From contig JBKPDV010000044.1 of assembly GCA_046728075.1 (NCBI GenBank), forward strand, positions 1 through 13,980: a stretch of 13,980 nt of DNA. Reading direction: 5' to 3'. A program made the position numbers and the translations under genes. Numbering within the stretch: position 1 is the first letter of the stretch; each line of letters begins with the position of its first letter. Shown here in pieces: positions 1 to 8,293 of this stretch. Below the pieces are notes generated by a model that saw only the letters and a program-made list of their open reading frames with translations, was not told the origin of the DNA and did no database searches. The stretch comes from JBKPDV01 sp046728075 (GTDB lineage Bacteria > Acidobacteriota > Thermoanaerobaculia > UBA5066 > Gp7-AA6).

Positions 1-109
1 TGTCCTCTCACCGTACGGGTCGGTCCAACCGCTCTCTCAGACTAAACGCGTCCGCGCGCTCTGCATATGATTCATTCGCATCAAGGGGCGCGCGGCGAGA
101 GCGGCGACC

Positions 110-2830
110 TTGGCGCTGGAGGTTGCTCTGTCGAGCAAGACTGACTCTTCTGCCGCGACCCTCTATCCTGCCCACGAGGAACGGGACGTCGTTCTTCGCT
201 CGGGCTCGACGCTTCGCCTGCGCCCGATCCGTCCAGGGGATGCACCGGCGCTGCTCGCCTTCTACAAGCGGCTGTCTCCCGACAGTCTCTACTTCCGCTT
301 CTTCTCGGCCGCTGCCGTGGATGTCGCGAAAACCGAGAGTTTTTGCCGCATCGACTACGACAGCGTCTTTGCGCTCGTCGGCGAGGCGGCGGGCCGCATC
401 GTAGCGATCGCTCACTACTTTCGCTTTCCCGATCATCCCGAACGCGCCGAGGTCGCCTTCACGGTGGAAGACGCGCTGCAGGGGCAGGGCGTCGGCACGC
501 GGCTGCTCGAGCGGCTGGCCGACATCGCGCGGGAACATGGAATCTCGGTCTTCGAAGCGGAGGTGCTGGGCCACAACCGCCGGATGATCGACGTTTTCCA
601 CCATTGCGGCTTCGACACGACACAGCGCCGCATCGAGGGGGACGTGGAGAAGGTCGTCCTCGCAATCACACCGACCGACGCGTACGCGCAACGCGCCGCC
701 GAGAGGTCCGAGCGCGCGGCGGCCGCCTCCATGAAGCTTCTGTTCGAGCCCCGCGTCGTCGCGGTCATTGGCGCCAGCCGCGAACGCGGGAAAATCGGCG
801 CCGAAGTCCTCTACAACCTGATCTCCAATGGCTTTACGGGAAAAGTCGTGCCCATCAATCCGAATGCTCGAGAGATCCTGGGGATCGAGTGCTTTCCCCG
901 CCTGGCCGAAGTGCCGGGCGAAGTCGATCTCGCGGTGATCACGGTGCCGGCCGAGAAGGTCGGGGCCGCCGTGGACGACTGCGTCGCCAAAGCGGTCAAG
1001 GCGATCATCGTGATCACGGCCGGCTTCTCCGAGATGGGCGAGGAGGGCCGGCGCCGCGAAGCGGCTCTGGTCGAGAAAATCCGCGCCGCCGGCATCCGGA
1101 TGGTCGGCCCCAACTGCATGGGCCTGGTCAACACGGATCCCGACGTCCGCCTGGACGCCTCTTTCGGCCCGATCTACCCGCCCGCCGGACGGGTCGCGCT
1201 CTCCTCGCAAAGCGGCGCTCTCGGGCTCGCGCTGCTCGACTACGCAGCAAAGCTGAACCTGGGCATTTCGACGTTCGTCTCCGTCGGGAACAAGGCGGAC
1301 GTCTCCGGCAACGACCTGATTCAGTACTGGTCGGAGGATCCGCGCACCGATGTCATCCTTCTTTACCTCGAGAGTTTCGGAAACCCGGTGCGGTTCTCCC
1401 GGATCGCGCGCCGCGTGGCGCGAAAGAAGCCGATCGTCGCCGTCAAGGCGGGGCGGTCCAAAGCGGGCTCGCGTGCCGCCTCCTCGCACACGGGAGCGCT
1501 GGCAGAGTCCGACCAGGTCGTGGACGCCCTCTTCCGCCAGGCAGGCGTCATCCGAACGGGAACTCTGGAAGAGCTTTTCGACGTCGCGACGTTTCTCTCG
1601 CATCAACCTCTTCCGCGCGGCCGGCGCGTCGGCATCCTGACCAACGCCGGCGGCCCGGGGATCCTCGCGGCAGACGCCTGCGCCGCGCAAGGACTCGAGC
1701 TGCCGCCGCTCTCGACTTCCACGGTCGCCGAGCTCCGCGCATTCCTCCCGGCGGCGGCAGGACTCGGCAACCCTGTGGACATGCTCGCCTCGGCGCCGCC
1801 GGAGAATTACCGGAAGGCTTTGAAGATTCTTCTCGCCGAAGAGCAGATCGACAGCGTTCTGGTGATCTTCATTCCGCCGATCGCGACGGATCCCGAGGCG
1901 GTCGCCTCAGCCATCGTGGAGGGCGCCAGAGGCTCGCGAAAACCGGTTCTCGGGACGTTCATGAGCGCCAAGGGAACGCCTCCCGGGCTCGCGACGATCC
2001 CGTGTTATCCGTTTCCGGAGTCCGCAGCGATCGCGCTCGCGCGCGCGACCTCCTATGGAGAGTGGCGAGGCGAGCCGCCCGGAAAGATTCCGATCTTGAG
2101 CGGCCTGGACTTGGACCGCGCGCGGGAGATCGTCGAAGGCGCGCTCGCGCGAGGAGGCGGCTGGCTCGGTCCTGTGCAAGCGCAGGAGCTTCTGTCGGCG
2201 TTCGGCATTTCCGTCGCCCGGATGAGGCTCGCCCACGACGAGGAGCAAGCGGTCGCCGCCGCGCGCGAGATCGGTTATCCGGTGGCTGTCAAGGCTGTCG
2301 GACCGATGATTCTCCATAAGACTGAGGTCGGCGGCATCCGGCTCGGCCTCGAGAACGACGCGGCCACCCGCGCCGCCTGCGAGGATCTGAAGACGCGTCT
2401 CCAGACCGATCTCACCGATTTTCTGGTGCAGGAGATGGTGCCCGGCGGGGTCGAAGTCTTGGTCGGCGTGACACACGATCCGACGTTTGGCCCGGTCGTC
2501 GTCTACGGCAGCGGGGGGACTCTCGTCGAGCTCCTGGGGGACGTGGCTTTTCGGCTGCACCCGCTTACCGACGCCGACGTCGCGGCGATGTTGAACGAGG
2601 TCAAGGGCACGGCGCTTCTGCGAGGCTACCGCGGTGTTCCGCGGGCCGACGAAGCGGCCCTGCGGGATCTGCTGCTCCGCGTCTCGGCGCTCGTGGAGCA
2701 CTGCCCCGAGGTGGCCGAGATGGACTTGAATCCGGTCAAGGTCCTGAGCAACGGAGCTCGGTCAGTGGACGCGCGCATCCGCATCGGGCGCAGGCCTGTC
2801 CTTCCGCCTTCGCGAAGGATCGCTTACTGA
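110..2830 (+). CDS. GNAT acetyltransferase fused to ADP-forming acyl-CoA synthetase (Pat/ACD-like)
   Basis: The protein has 906 residues. Residues ~30-185 are a GNAT domain with the acetyl-CoA loop QGQGVG (124-129) and the typical GHNRRMI...F..CGF end. Residues ~210-345 are a CoA-binding Rossmann domain (VVAVIGASRERGKIG). Residues ~350-640 are two succinyl-CoA-synthetase-like domains (SSQSGALGLALLDYA; ILTNAGGPGILAADAC). Residues ~680-895 are an ATP-grasp domain (VAVKAVGPMILHKTEVGGI, MDLNPVKV). GNAT-first order matches the actinobacterial type of protein acetyltransferase; in E. coli PatZ the GNAT domain is last. Unlike regulators with a dead synthetase half, it keeps His460 (SSHTGAL) and His736 (LHKTEVGG), the positions of the phosphohistidines of ADP-forming acetyl-CoA synthetases. 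It may therefore make acetyl-CoA or acetate plus ATP and also acetylate lysines; both activities are inferred. The TTG start follows an in-frame TGA at 68-70 and has only a weak GCGAGAG upstream, so the exact start is uncertain. Its last 69 bp overlap the convergent ligase gene. Confidence 0.9.
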   Translation: MALEVALSSKTDSSAATLYPAHEERDVVLRSGSTLRLRPIRPGDAPALLAFYKRLSPDSLYFRFFSAAAVDVAKTESFCRIDYDSVFALVGEAAGRIVAIAHYFRFPDHPERAEVAFTVEDALQGQGVGTRLLERLADIAREHGISVFEAEVLGHNRRMIDVFHHCGFDTTQRRIEGDVEKVVLAITPTDAYAQRAAERSERAAAASMKLLFEPRVVAVIGASRERGKIGAEVLYNLISNGFTGKVVPINPNAREILGIECFPRLAEVPGEVDLAVITVPAEKVGAAVDDCVAKAVKAIIVITAGFSEMGEEGRRREAALVEKIRAAGIRMVGPNCMGLVNTDPDVRLDASFGPIYPPAGRVALSSQSGALGLALLDYAAKLNLGISTFVSVGNKADVSGNDLIQYWSEDPRTDVILLYLESFGNPVRFSRIARRVARKKPIVAVKAGRSKAGSRAASSHTGALAESDQVVDALFRQAGVIRTGTLEELFDVATFLSHQPLPRGRRVGILTNAGGPGILAADACAAQGLELPPLSTSTVAELRAFLPAAAGLGNPVDMLASAPPENYRKALKILLAEEQIDSVLVIFIPPIATDPEAVASAIVEGARGSRKPVLGTFMSAKGTPPGLATIPCYPFPESAAIALARATSYGEWRGEPPGKIPILSGLDLDRAREIVEGALARGGGWLGPVQAQELLSAFGISVARMRLAHDEEQAVAAAREIGYPVAVKAVGPMILHKTEVGGIRLGLENDAATRAACEDLKTRLQTDLTDFLVQEMVPGGVEVLVGVTHDPTFGPVVVYGSGGTLVELLGDVAFRLHPLTDADVAAMLNEVKGTALLRGYRGVPRADEAALRDLLLRVSALVEHCPEVAEMDLNPVKVLSNGARSVDARIRIGRRPVLPPSRRIAY

Positions 2831-4411
2831 GCTCGGTTGCCCTGCGGAGGGTGAGTCCTCAGGGGGACCGACCGTCTCGGAATCGAGCGCCGCGACCGCG
2901 CGCCCATAGGTCTCATCCACTTCCGAATGGCTGTTTCCGAAGGCGGTGAGACCCACCTTTCCGTATCGCGAGAGCGCTCCGATCATGTGGAAGAGGACGC
3001 CCGATTCGGTCGCGGGGTCGTAGTGCAGTCGGTGGGCCGTCATAATGTCGATCAGGTCCTCGGGACACAGTCCGCGGTAACGCTCGGACTTCAGGTTGTC
3101 GGTCGAGGCGTAGTACTTGGGCAGGCCACGCGCGGAGTGGAAGTGCCCGGTCCCGAGATCGAGCGCGCCGCCGGTCAGAAACTGAAGAGCGAGGAAAGGA
3201 TGCGTCGTGCCGCCCATCCGCAGATTGATCTCGAGCGCGTAGGTTTCCCAGTCGGCTCCTCCGGAAGGCCGTCGCGCAAGGAAATCGATTCCGAAGCGAC
3301 TCACCACGCCCTCGCGAGCAAGGACGTGTCCGACACGTATCGCCTCCTGCTGGATCCGAACCCGATACGCGTCATCTGCCGGAAAACGGCATCCCAGATA
3401 AACCTGGCCGGTCGGCCCTCCCAGAATCTGATCGTGGGTCGAAAGCAGGACGGGCTCGCCATGAGGATCGATTCGGAGCTGAGCGCTCGGTGAGCGGATT
3501 TCCTCGCCTTCCAGCAACTCCTCGACGATGCCTCCCATCCGCTCGAATTTCTCCAGGAAAGAGAAGGGTGTCTCTTCCGTCACGGAGAGTCGGAGATGCC
3601 CGAGCGCGGCATCCAGAGCCGCGAGCGAGAGCTCCGGCGGGAACTCGAAGATCGCGTTTCCCTCTCCCGAAAAGCTCTCCTCCAACTTGACGACGGCGCG
3701 CCGGACACCTGGGCGCTCGCGCTTGAGGGCAGCAAGCGCTTCCAGAAGGTCTGAGCGCGATCGAAGGTCTTCGAAGCCGGTGGGAAGGTTGATCCCGGCG
3801 CTCCGGAAGACCCTCCGACTTCCCGATTTCGTTCCCAGGTGGTGAAGGGAAGGATCGACGCCGTTCAAAGGGATCCCGAGCAGCACCGCGAGCCTCCGCT
3901 CGAGCGGGCTCGAGGAGAAGACCGTCAGGAATGCGCGGCCCGGATCGGGAATGGACTGCCGAATTCGCTCGATCAGCCGGGGCCTCTCGAGAATCTTCTC
4001 CGTCAGAGGACGCGGCGAGTCGTCGTGCACGCAAAAGAGAGACAGCCGCGCCCGGGCATGGCTCGCCGGGATGCCGGCCAGCAGCTGCAGGTAGTACTCG
4101 AGAATCAGCGGGTGCACCGGCTGCGACGTGACATAGACCATCCGCGCCTGCGGGTTTCGCAGCCGAATCAGGAGGAAAAGGAGGCGCTCCTCGTAGAAGC
4201 TCGCTCCTTCCAGCTTCACAAGCTCGCGGGCGTCGAGCGTCATCGACGGAACGACGACGGAGGTGTACGACTCTTCCCCGCGCGCCGTCAGAGCGTTCCA
4301 GAGCTGTGTGAGCCGCGGCTTCAGCTTCTCGAACTCCGCTATCTCTCTCGCAGCCGCGGACGAGTGCGCCGGCGAAGTCAATCGCCGAGCCCGGTGAGGA
4401 CGGACTTGCAT
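2762..4411 (-). CDS. PGM1-like ATP-grasp peptide (carboxylate-amine) ligase
   Basis: The protein has 549 residues. Residues ~25-190 look like the pre-ATP-grasp region of this family (VVVPSMTLD, EERLLFLLIRLRNP, YVTSQPVHP, GIPLNGVDPSLHHLGTKSGSR). Residues ~195-400 are the ATP-grasp fold, with a nucleotide-binding lysine in AVVKLEESFSGEGNAIF, VEELLEGEE, and the metal-binding end YALEINLRMGGTTHPF (391-406, with Glu394 and Asn396). Residues ~430-510 are a conserved C-terminal part, and the final ~40 residues are polar and probably disordered. The named relative is PGM1, the pheganomycin ligase that joins amino acids or peptides; most homologues are uncharacterised, so the substrate here is unknown. 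No precursor-peptide gene or other peptide-biosynthesis gene is visible nearby. ATG at 4411 has GAGAG six bases upstream; a TTG at 4432 would add seven residues but has no ribosome site. It lies 130 bp after ackA on the same strand, so co-transcription is possible. The tail is encoded in the region that overlaps the opposite-strand synthetase gene. Confidence 0.8.
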   Translation of the reverse strand: MQVRPHRARRLTSPAHSSAAAREIAEFEKLKPRLTQLWNALTARGEESYTSVVVPSMTLDARELVKLEGASFYEERLLFLLIRLRNPQARMVYVTSQPVHPLILEYYLQLLAGIPASHARARLSLFCVHDDSPRPLTEKILERPRLIERIRQSIPDPGRAFLTVFSSSPLERRLAVLLGIPLNGVDPSLHHLGTKSGSRRVFRSAGINLPTGFEDLRSRSDLLEALAALKRERPGVRRAVVKLEESFSGEGNAIFEFPPELSLAALDAALGHLRLSVTEETPFSFLEKFERMGGIVEELLEGEEIRSPSAQLRIDPHGEPVLLSTHDQILGGPTGQVYLGCRFPADDAYRVRIQQEAIRVGHVLAREGVVSRFGIDFLARRPSGGADWETYALEINLRMGGTTHPFLALQFLTGGALDLGTGHFHSARGLPKYYASTDNLKSERYRGLCPEDLIDIMTAHRLHYDPATESGVLFHMIGALSRYGKVGLTAFGNSHSEVDETYGRAVAALDSETVGPPEDSPSAGQPSSVSDPSRRRKDRPAPDADARVH

Positions 4412-4541
4412 GGAGTCTCTCAAGTCAGGCAAGAGAGAAAGAGTGTGTTCCCACCATTGGAGGGCCAGTCTACGCCCGCGAGGCGGACGAGCTCTCTGAT
4501 GAATCTGGATCAGAAGCAGGCGGCAGCCGAATCTGCACCTG

Positions 4542-5678
4542 TTACCGGCTTCGGGACGAAGCGGCCTGGCTTTCCTGCGACAGGGTGAGTCGGACTTCCC
4601 GGGCGATCTCGAGATCCTCGCGCGCGGCGATGACGACGGTTCGCACGGAAGCCCCTGTATGGCTGATGTCCCGGTCGCCGGTCGATTCGTTGGCGGCGGG
4701 TTCGATTCGAACGCCGAGAAAAGCGAGCCCGTCGGTGGCGATCCGCCGAACCTCCGAAGAGTTCTCGCCGACTCCTCCCGTGAAGACGACGGCGTCGAGG
4801 CCGTTCATCGCGGCCGCCATCGAGGCGATCGACGCGCGGAGCCTGTGGATGTAGACATCGAGGGCCACGCTCGCGTCCGAGTCTCCGCCCCGCGCCGCGG
4901 CGAGAACTTCCCGCATGTCTGATTTTCCGCAGAGCCCGAAGAGTCCCGAACGCCGCTCGAGGATTTCGAGGAGATCGGATGCGGCCATCCCTCTTCGATC
5001 GACCAGCCAGAGGAGAAGGCCGGGATCGATCGACCCGCTGCGCGTCGCCATGACCAGACCTTCGAGGGGAGTAAAGCCCATGGTCGTGTCCACCGATCGG
5101 CCCGCGGCGACTGCCGCGAGCGAAGCGCCGGAGCCCAGATGACATGTGACGATCCGTAATTTCTCGAGCGGACGTTCGAGCAGCTCGGCGCAGCGCCGCG
5201 AGGCATAGGAGTGGGACAAGCCGTGAAACCCGAATCGGCGAAGGCCGAAGCGTTTGCGCAGATCGCGCGGCAGGGCGTAGATGGCCGCGGCGGCGGGCAG
5301 CGACGCGTGAAAGGCCGTGTCAAAACAAGCCACTTCGGGAACGCCGGAAAGGAGTCGACCGAGGTTTCTCGCGACGGCAAGCGCTGTCGACTGGTGGAGC
5401 GGTGCGAGGTCCGCGAGCGACTCGAGGCGCTCGAACACCGTCGGATCGAGAAGAACCGGTTTCGAGAAGAGATTGCCCCCGTGCACGACACGATGGCCGA
5501 CCGCGTCCAGGGCGCCGGCCTCGGAAATGAATCGGACGAGCTCTTTCTCATCGGGCGCGCCGCCGGCGGTCGTCTCGAGATCCCGCGACGCGAGAAGGCG
5601 GTCCTCCCCGTCGAGAACCCGGAGCTTGACGCTGCTCGATCCGGCATTGACGACCAGGATCCGGCCGGGGCCGGTCAT
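4542..5678 (-). CDS. ackA: Acetate kinase
   Basis: This 378-residue protein interconverts acetyl phosphate plus ADP with acetate plus ATP in the cytoplasm. The ASKHA fold motifs are clear: ILVVNAGSSSVKLRVL (Asn11), GHRVVHGG (Arg63), FDTAFH (Asp120), FGFHGLSHSYAS (His152), CHLGSGASLAAVAAGRS, MGFTPLEGLVMATRSGSIDP (Arg213), VFTGGVGENSSEVR, and the C-terminal Glu354 in REDLEIA. These match the catalytic residues known for the family. It is slightly shorter than the usual ~400 residues. The second signature reads MATRSGSIDP where most family members have MGTRSGDIDP. The ATG overlaps the xfp stop codon as ATGA, with GGAG at 5688-5691 nine bases upstream, so it is translationally coupled to phosphoketolase, which makes its substrate. 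The stop is TAA. No strong terminator is visible in the 130 bp before the ligase gene. Confidence 0.95.
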   Translation of the reverse strand: MTGPGRILVVNAGSSSVKLRVLDGEDRLLASRDLETTAGGAPDEKELVRFISEAGALDAVGHRVVHGGNLFSKPVLLDPTVFERLESLADLAPLHQSTALAVARNLGRLLSGVPEVACFDTAFHASLPAAAAIYALPRDLRKRFGLRRFGFHGLSHSYASRRCAELLERPLEKLRIVTCHLGSGASLAAVAAGRSVDTTMGFTPLEGLVMATRSGSIDPGLLLWLVDRRGMAASDLLEILERRSGLFGLCGKSDMREVLAAARGGDSDASVALDVYIHRLRASIASMAAAMNGLDAVVFTGGVGENSSEVRRIATDGLAFLGVRIEPAANESTGDRDISHTGASVRTVVIAAREDLEIAREVRLTLSQESQAASSRSR

Positions 5679-8044
5679 CCGCGCCAGCTCCAGTCCCGAA
5701 TCTCCGGCGAGTCCTCGCCGTGCTCCCGTGTGTAAGCGCGCGCTCCCATCCGCTGGTCCTCCATGAGCTGCCGCACGTGGGCGGCCTTCGCGGCGAGCCC
5801 CGGCACGCGATCGATGACGTCCATCACGAGGTGAAACCGATCGAGGTCGTTCAACATCACCATGTCGAACGGCGTCGTCGTGGTGCCCTCTTCCTTGTAG
5901 CCGCGCACGTGAAGATTGTCGTGGTTCGTCCGCCGATAGGTCAGGCGATGGATGAGCCATGGATAGCCGTGGTAGGCGAAGACGACCGGCTTGTCGGTCG
6001 TGAAGAGCATGTCGAATTCGGCGTCGGGCAGACCGTGCGGGTGCTCGCTCGGCGGCTGAAGGCGCATGAGGTCCACCACATTGACCACGCGCACCTTCAG
6101 GTCGGGAAGATGTCGCCGGATCAGGTCCACGGCCGCGAGCGTCTCGAGGGCCGGCACGTCTCCGGCACAGGCCAGCACGACGTCCGGCTCGCCCGGGGCG
6201 TCGTTGCAAGCGAAATCCCAGAGGCCGATCCCTCGCTCGCAATGCCGCACCGCCTCGTCGATCGAGAGATAGTTCGGCGCCGGCTGCTTTCCCGCCACGA
6301 TGACGTTGACGTAGTGCCGGCTGCGCAGGCAGTGGTCGGCCGTCGACAGAAGGCAGTTCGCGTCGGGCGGCAGATACACGCGGATGACTTCGGCTTTCTT
6401 GTTGACGACATGATCGATGAAGCCCGGATCCTGATGAGAGAAACCGTTGTGGTCCTGTCGCCAGACGTGTGAGGTCAGCAGGTAGTTGAGCGACGCGATC
6501 GGGCGCCGCCACGGGATCCTTCGGGTGACCTTCAGCCATTTGGCGTGCTGATTGAACATCGAGTCGATGATGTGGATGAAGGCCTCGTAGCAGTTGAAAA
6601 GGCCGTGGCGTCCCGTCAGGAGATAGCCCTCGAGCCATCCCTGGCAGAGGTGCTCGGAGAGGATCTCCAGGACCCGGCCGTCGGGAGAGAGATGGTCGTC
6701 GGTCGGAATCCTTTGCGCGACCCAGGCTCGGTCGGTCGCGTCGAAGACGTCCGAGAGGCGATTGGACGCGGTCTCGTCGGGGCCGAACAGCCGGAAGTTC
6801 TTCGGGTTAGCCCGAATGACGTCGCGCAGGAACTGCCCCAGTACGCGGGTGGCCTCGGCGGTCGAGCCTCCCGGCCGCGGGACCTCGACCGCGTACTCGC
6901 GGAAATCGGGCAGCACGAGGTCTCGCAACAAAGCGCCGCCGTTCGCGTGAGGGTTCGCGCTCATCCGGCGGTCGCCGCGAGGAGTCTGCGCTCGCAATTC
7001 CGCAATCGGAGCCCCGTCTTTCCCGAAGAGCTCTTCGGGCCGATAGCCGCGCATCCAGGCTTCGAGCATCGCGAGATGCTTCGGGTTGTCCCGGACGGCG
7101 GTCAGGGGAACCTGATGAGCCCGATACGTCCCTTCGACGGGCAGGCCGTCCACTTCCTTTGGCCCCGTCCACCCTTTGGGCGTTTTCAAGACGATCATCG
7201 GCCAGGCGAAACGGTCCGCGGTCTTTCCCGCGCGCGCGAGTCCCTGAATCCGCGCGATCTCGTCCAGCACGGCGTCGAGGGTGGCCGCCATCTGCTCGTG
7301 CATCGCGAAGGGCTCGCGTCCTTCCACGAACCAGGGTCGGTACCCGTATCCGACCAGCAGCGACTCGAGCTCCGCTTGCGGGACGCGCGCGAGCACGGCC
7401 GGATTCGCGATCTTGTATCCGTTCAAGTGCAGGATCGGAAGCACCGCTCCGTCGCGCGCCGGGTTCAAGAACTTGTTGGAATGCCAGCTGGCGGCGAGCG
7501 GCCCCGTTTCCGCTTCCCCGTCCCCAAGGACGGCGCAGACGAGCAGATTCGGATTGTCGAACGAGGCGCCATACGCGTGGGCCAGCGAATAGCCGAGCTC
7601 TCCTCCCTCGTGAATCGAGCCGGGAACCTCGGGCGCGACGTGGCTGGGAACGCCGCCCGGAAAGGAAAACTGGCGAAAGAGCTTCTGCATGCCGCGGGCG
7701 TCGAGAGGAATGTCCGTGCGGAGCTCGCTGTACGTCCCTTCCAGCCAGGCATTGGCGAACAGCGCCGGGCCTCCGTGGCCGGGACCGATGACGTACATCG
7801 CATCGAGGTCGCGCAGACGGATCTCGCGATTCATGTGAGCGTAGATGAAGTTCAACCCGGGCGCCGTCCCCCAGTGGCCGAGGAGCCGGGGTTTCACGTG
7901 CTCGGCCCGGAGCGGCTCTCTCAAGAGCGGGTTGTCCAGCAGGTAGATCTGCCCGACGGAAAGGTAGTTGGCCGCCCGCCAATAGGCATCGATCGCCTGC
8001 GCCTCCTGCGGAGAAAGCGTGGCTTGTGAGGTGGGTTTCGTCAT
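5675..8044 (-). CDS. xfp: Xylulose-5-phosphate/fructose-6-phosphate phosphoketolase
   Basis: This 789-residue thiamine-diphosphate enzyme cleaves xylulose 5-phosphate (and often fructose 6-phosphate) with phosphate to give acetyl phosphate plus glyceraldehyde 3-phosphate (or erythrose 4-phosphate). Residues 56-71 (GHWGTAPGLNFIYAHM) carry the catalytic-type His57. VIGPGHGGPALFANAWLEG follows, and GDGEAETGPLAASWHSNKF (from 174) is the diphosphate-binding motif, followed by HLNGYKIANP. The central part has YLLTGRHGLFNCYEAF and SHVWRQDHNGFSHQDPGF, and the protein ends AYTREHGEDSPEIRDWSW, as family members do. Its length is normal. The ATG at 8044 is chosen because GGGGAG lies nine bases before it; an ATG at 8065 would add seven residues but has no ribosome site. 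It overlaps ackA by 4 bp, so the two form a phosphoketolase-acetate kinase unit that yields ATP. Whether xylulose or fructose phosphate is preferred cannot be read from the sequence. Confidence 0.96.
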   Translation of the reverse strand: MTKPTSQATLSPQEAQAIDAYWRAANYLSVGQIYLLDNPLLREPLRAEHVKPRLLGHWGTAPGLNFIYAHMNREIRLRDLDAMYVIGPGHGGPALFANAWLEGTYSELRTDIPLDARGMQKLFRQFSFPGGVPSHVAPEVPGSIHEGGELGYSLAHAYGASFDNPNLLVCAVLGDGEAETGPLAASWHSNKFLNPARDGAVLPILHLNGYKIANPAVLARVPQAELESLLVGYGYRPWFVEGREPFAMHEQMAATLDAVLDEIARIQGLARAGKTADRFAWPMIVLKTPKGWTGPKEVDGLPVEGTYRAHQVPLTAVRDNPKHLAMLEAWMRGYRPEELFGKDGAPIAELRAQTPRGDRRMSANPHANGGALLRDLVLPDFREYAVEVPRPGGSTAEATRVLGQFLRDVIRANPKNFRLFGPDETASNRLSDVFDATDRAWVAQRIPTDDHLSPDGRVLEILSEHLCQGWLEGYLLTGRHGLFNCYEAFIHIIDSMFNQHAKWLKVTRRIPWRRPIASLNYLLTSHVWRQDHNGFSHQDPGFIDHVVNKKAEVIRVYLPPDANCLLSTADHCLRSRHYVNVIVAGKQPAPNYLSIDEAVRHCERGIGLWDFACNDAPGEPDVVLACAGDVPALETLAAVDLIRRHLPDLKVRVVNVVDLMRLQPPSEHPHGLPDAEFDMLFTTDKPVVFAYHGYPWLIHRLTYRRTNHDNLHVRGYKEEGTTTTPFDMVMLNDLDRFHLVMDVIDRVPGLAAKAAHVRQLMEDQRMGARAYTREHGEDSPEIRDWSWRG

Positions 8045-8053
8045 GGCGGCTTG

Positions 8054-8059
8054 CTCCCC
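8054..8059 (-). promoter_or_regulatory. Ribosome binding site that sets the xfp start
   Basis: On the - strand this reads GGGGAG and sits nine bases before the ATG at 8044. The alternative ATG at 8065 has no purine-rich site upstream, so this site decides the start codon. Confidence 0.65.
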
Positions 8060-8078
8060 GGTCATGCTATCGCTACGA

Positions 8079-8221
8079 AACGCAGCGGGAACGCCGGGAA
8101 CGCGCGAGAACGCCGGGAAGTAAACGACGAACTGGCGAAGTGAGAAGTGAGCGGCGTGCCTTTTCCTACTTCTCCCGTTCCAACCTTACTTCACCCGTTT
8201 CCGTTGTGTTCCCGCTGCGTT
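8079..8221. repeat. Intergenic cluster of short direct and inverted repeats
   Basis: The gap between the TPR gene and xfp (8045-8293) is full of short repeats and has no convincing gene. AACGCAGCGGGAAC at 8079-8092 recurs as its exact reverse complement at 8208-8221. GAACGCCGGGAA occurs twice in direct orientation (8089-8100 and 8108-8119). GAAGTGA is repeated in tandem (8137-8150). On the other arm, TACTTCTCCCGTTCC and TACTTCACCCGTTTCC form an imperfect direct pair (~8167-8202). The whole looks like a degenerate inverted repeat about 140 bp long. It lies in the likely 5' region of xfp, so it could affect expression or transcript stability. It encodes no transposase; a non-autonomous element or a genome-wide intergenic repeat family is possible. 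Confidence 0.6.
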
Positions 8222-8293
8222 CACGCTCCGTTGTCTTGCGGAGGGCGAGAAAAGCGCCGTGAACGCCCGAAGCGCTTAAAAGTAGCTCGGTGG

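Noticed and set aside
8..1690. 560-codon open frame on the - strand
   Set aside because: It lies opposite the GNAT-synthetase gene, its translation is a low-complexity, Arg/Asp-rich shadow with no domain, and the + strand gene is unmistakable.
5679..6638. N-terminal extension of acetate kinase to 6638
   Set aside because: The extra 320 residues are a shadow of xfp; the ATG at 5678 starts directly before the first conserved motif and has a ribosome site.
6545..8029. 494-codon open frame on the + strand
   Set aside because: It is antisense to xfp; the high GC content opens this frame, and it has no recognisable protein.
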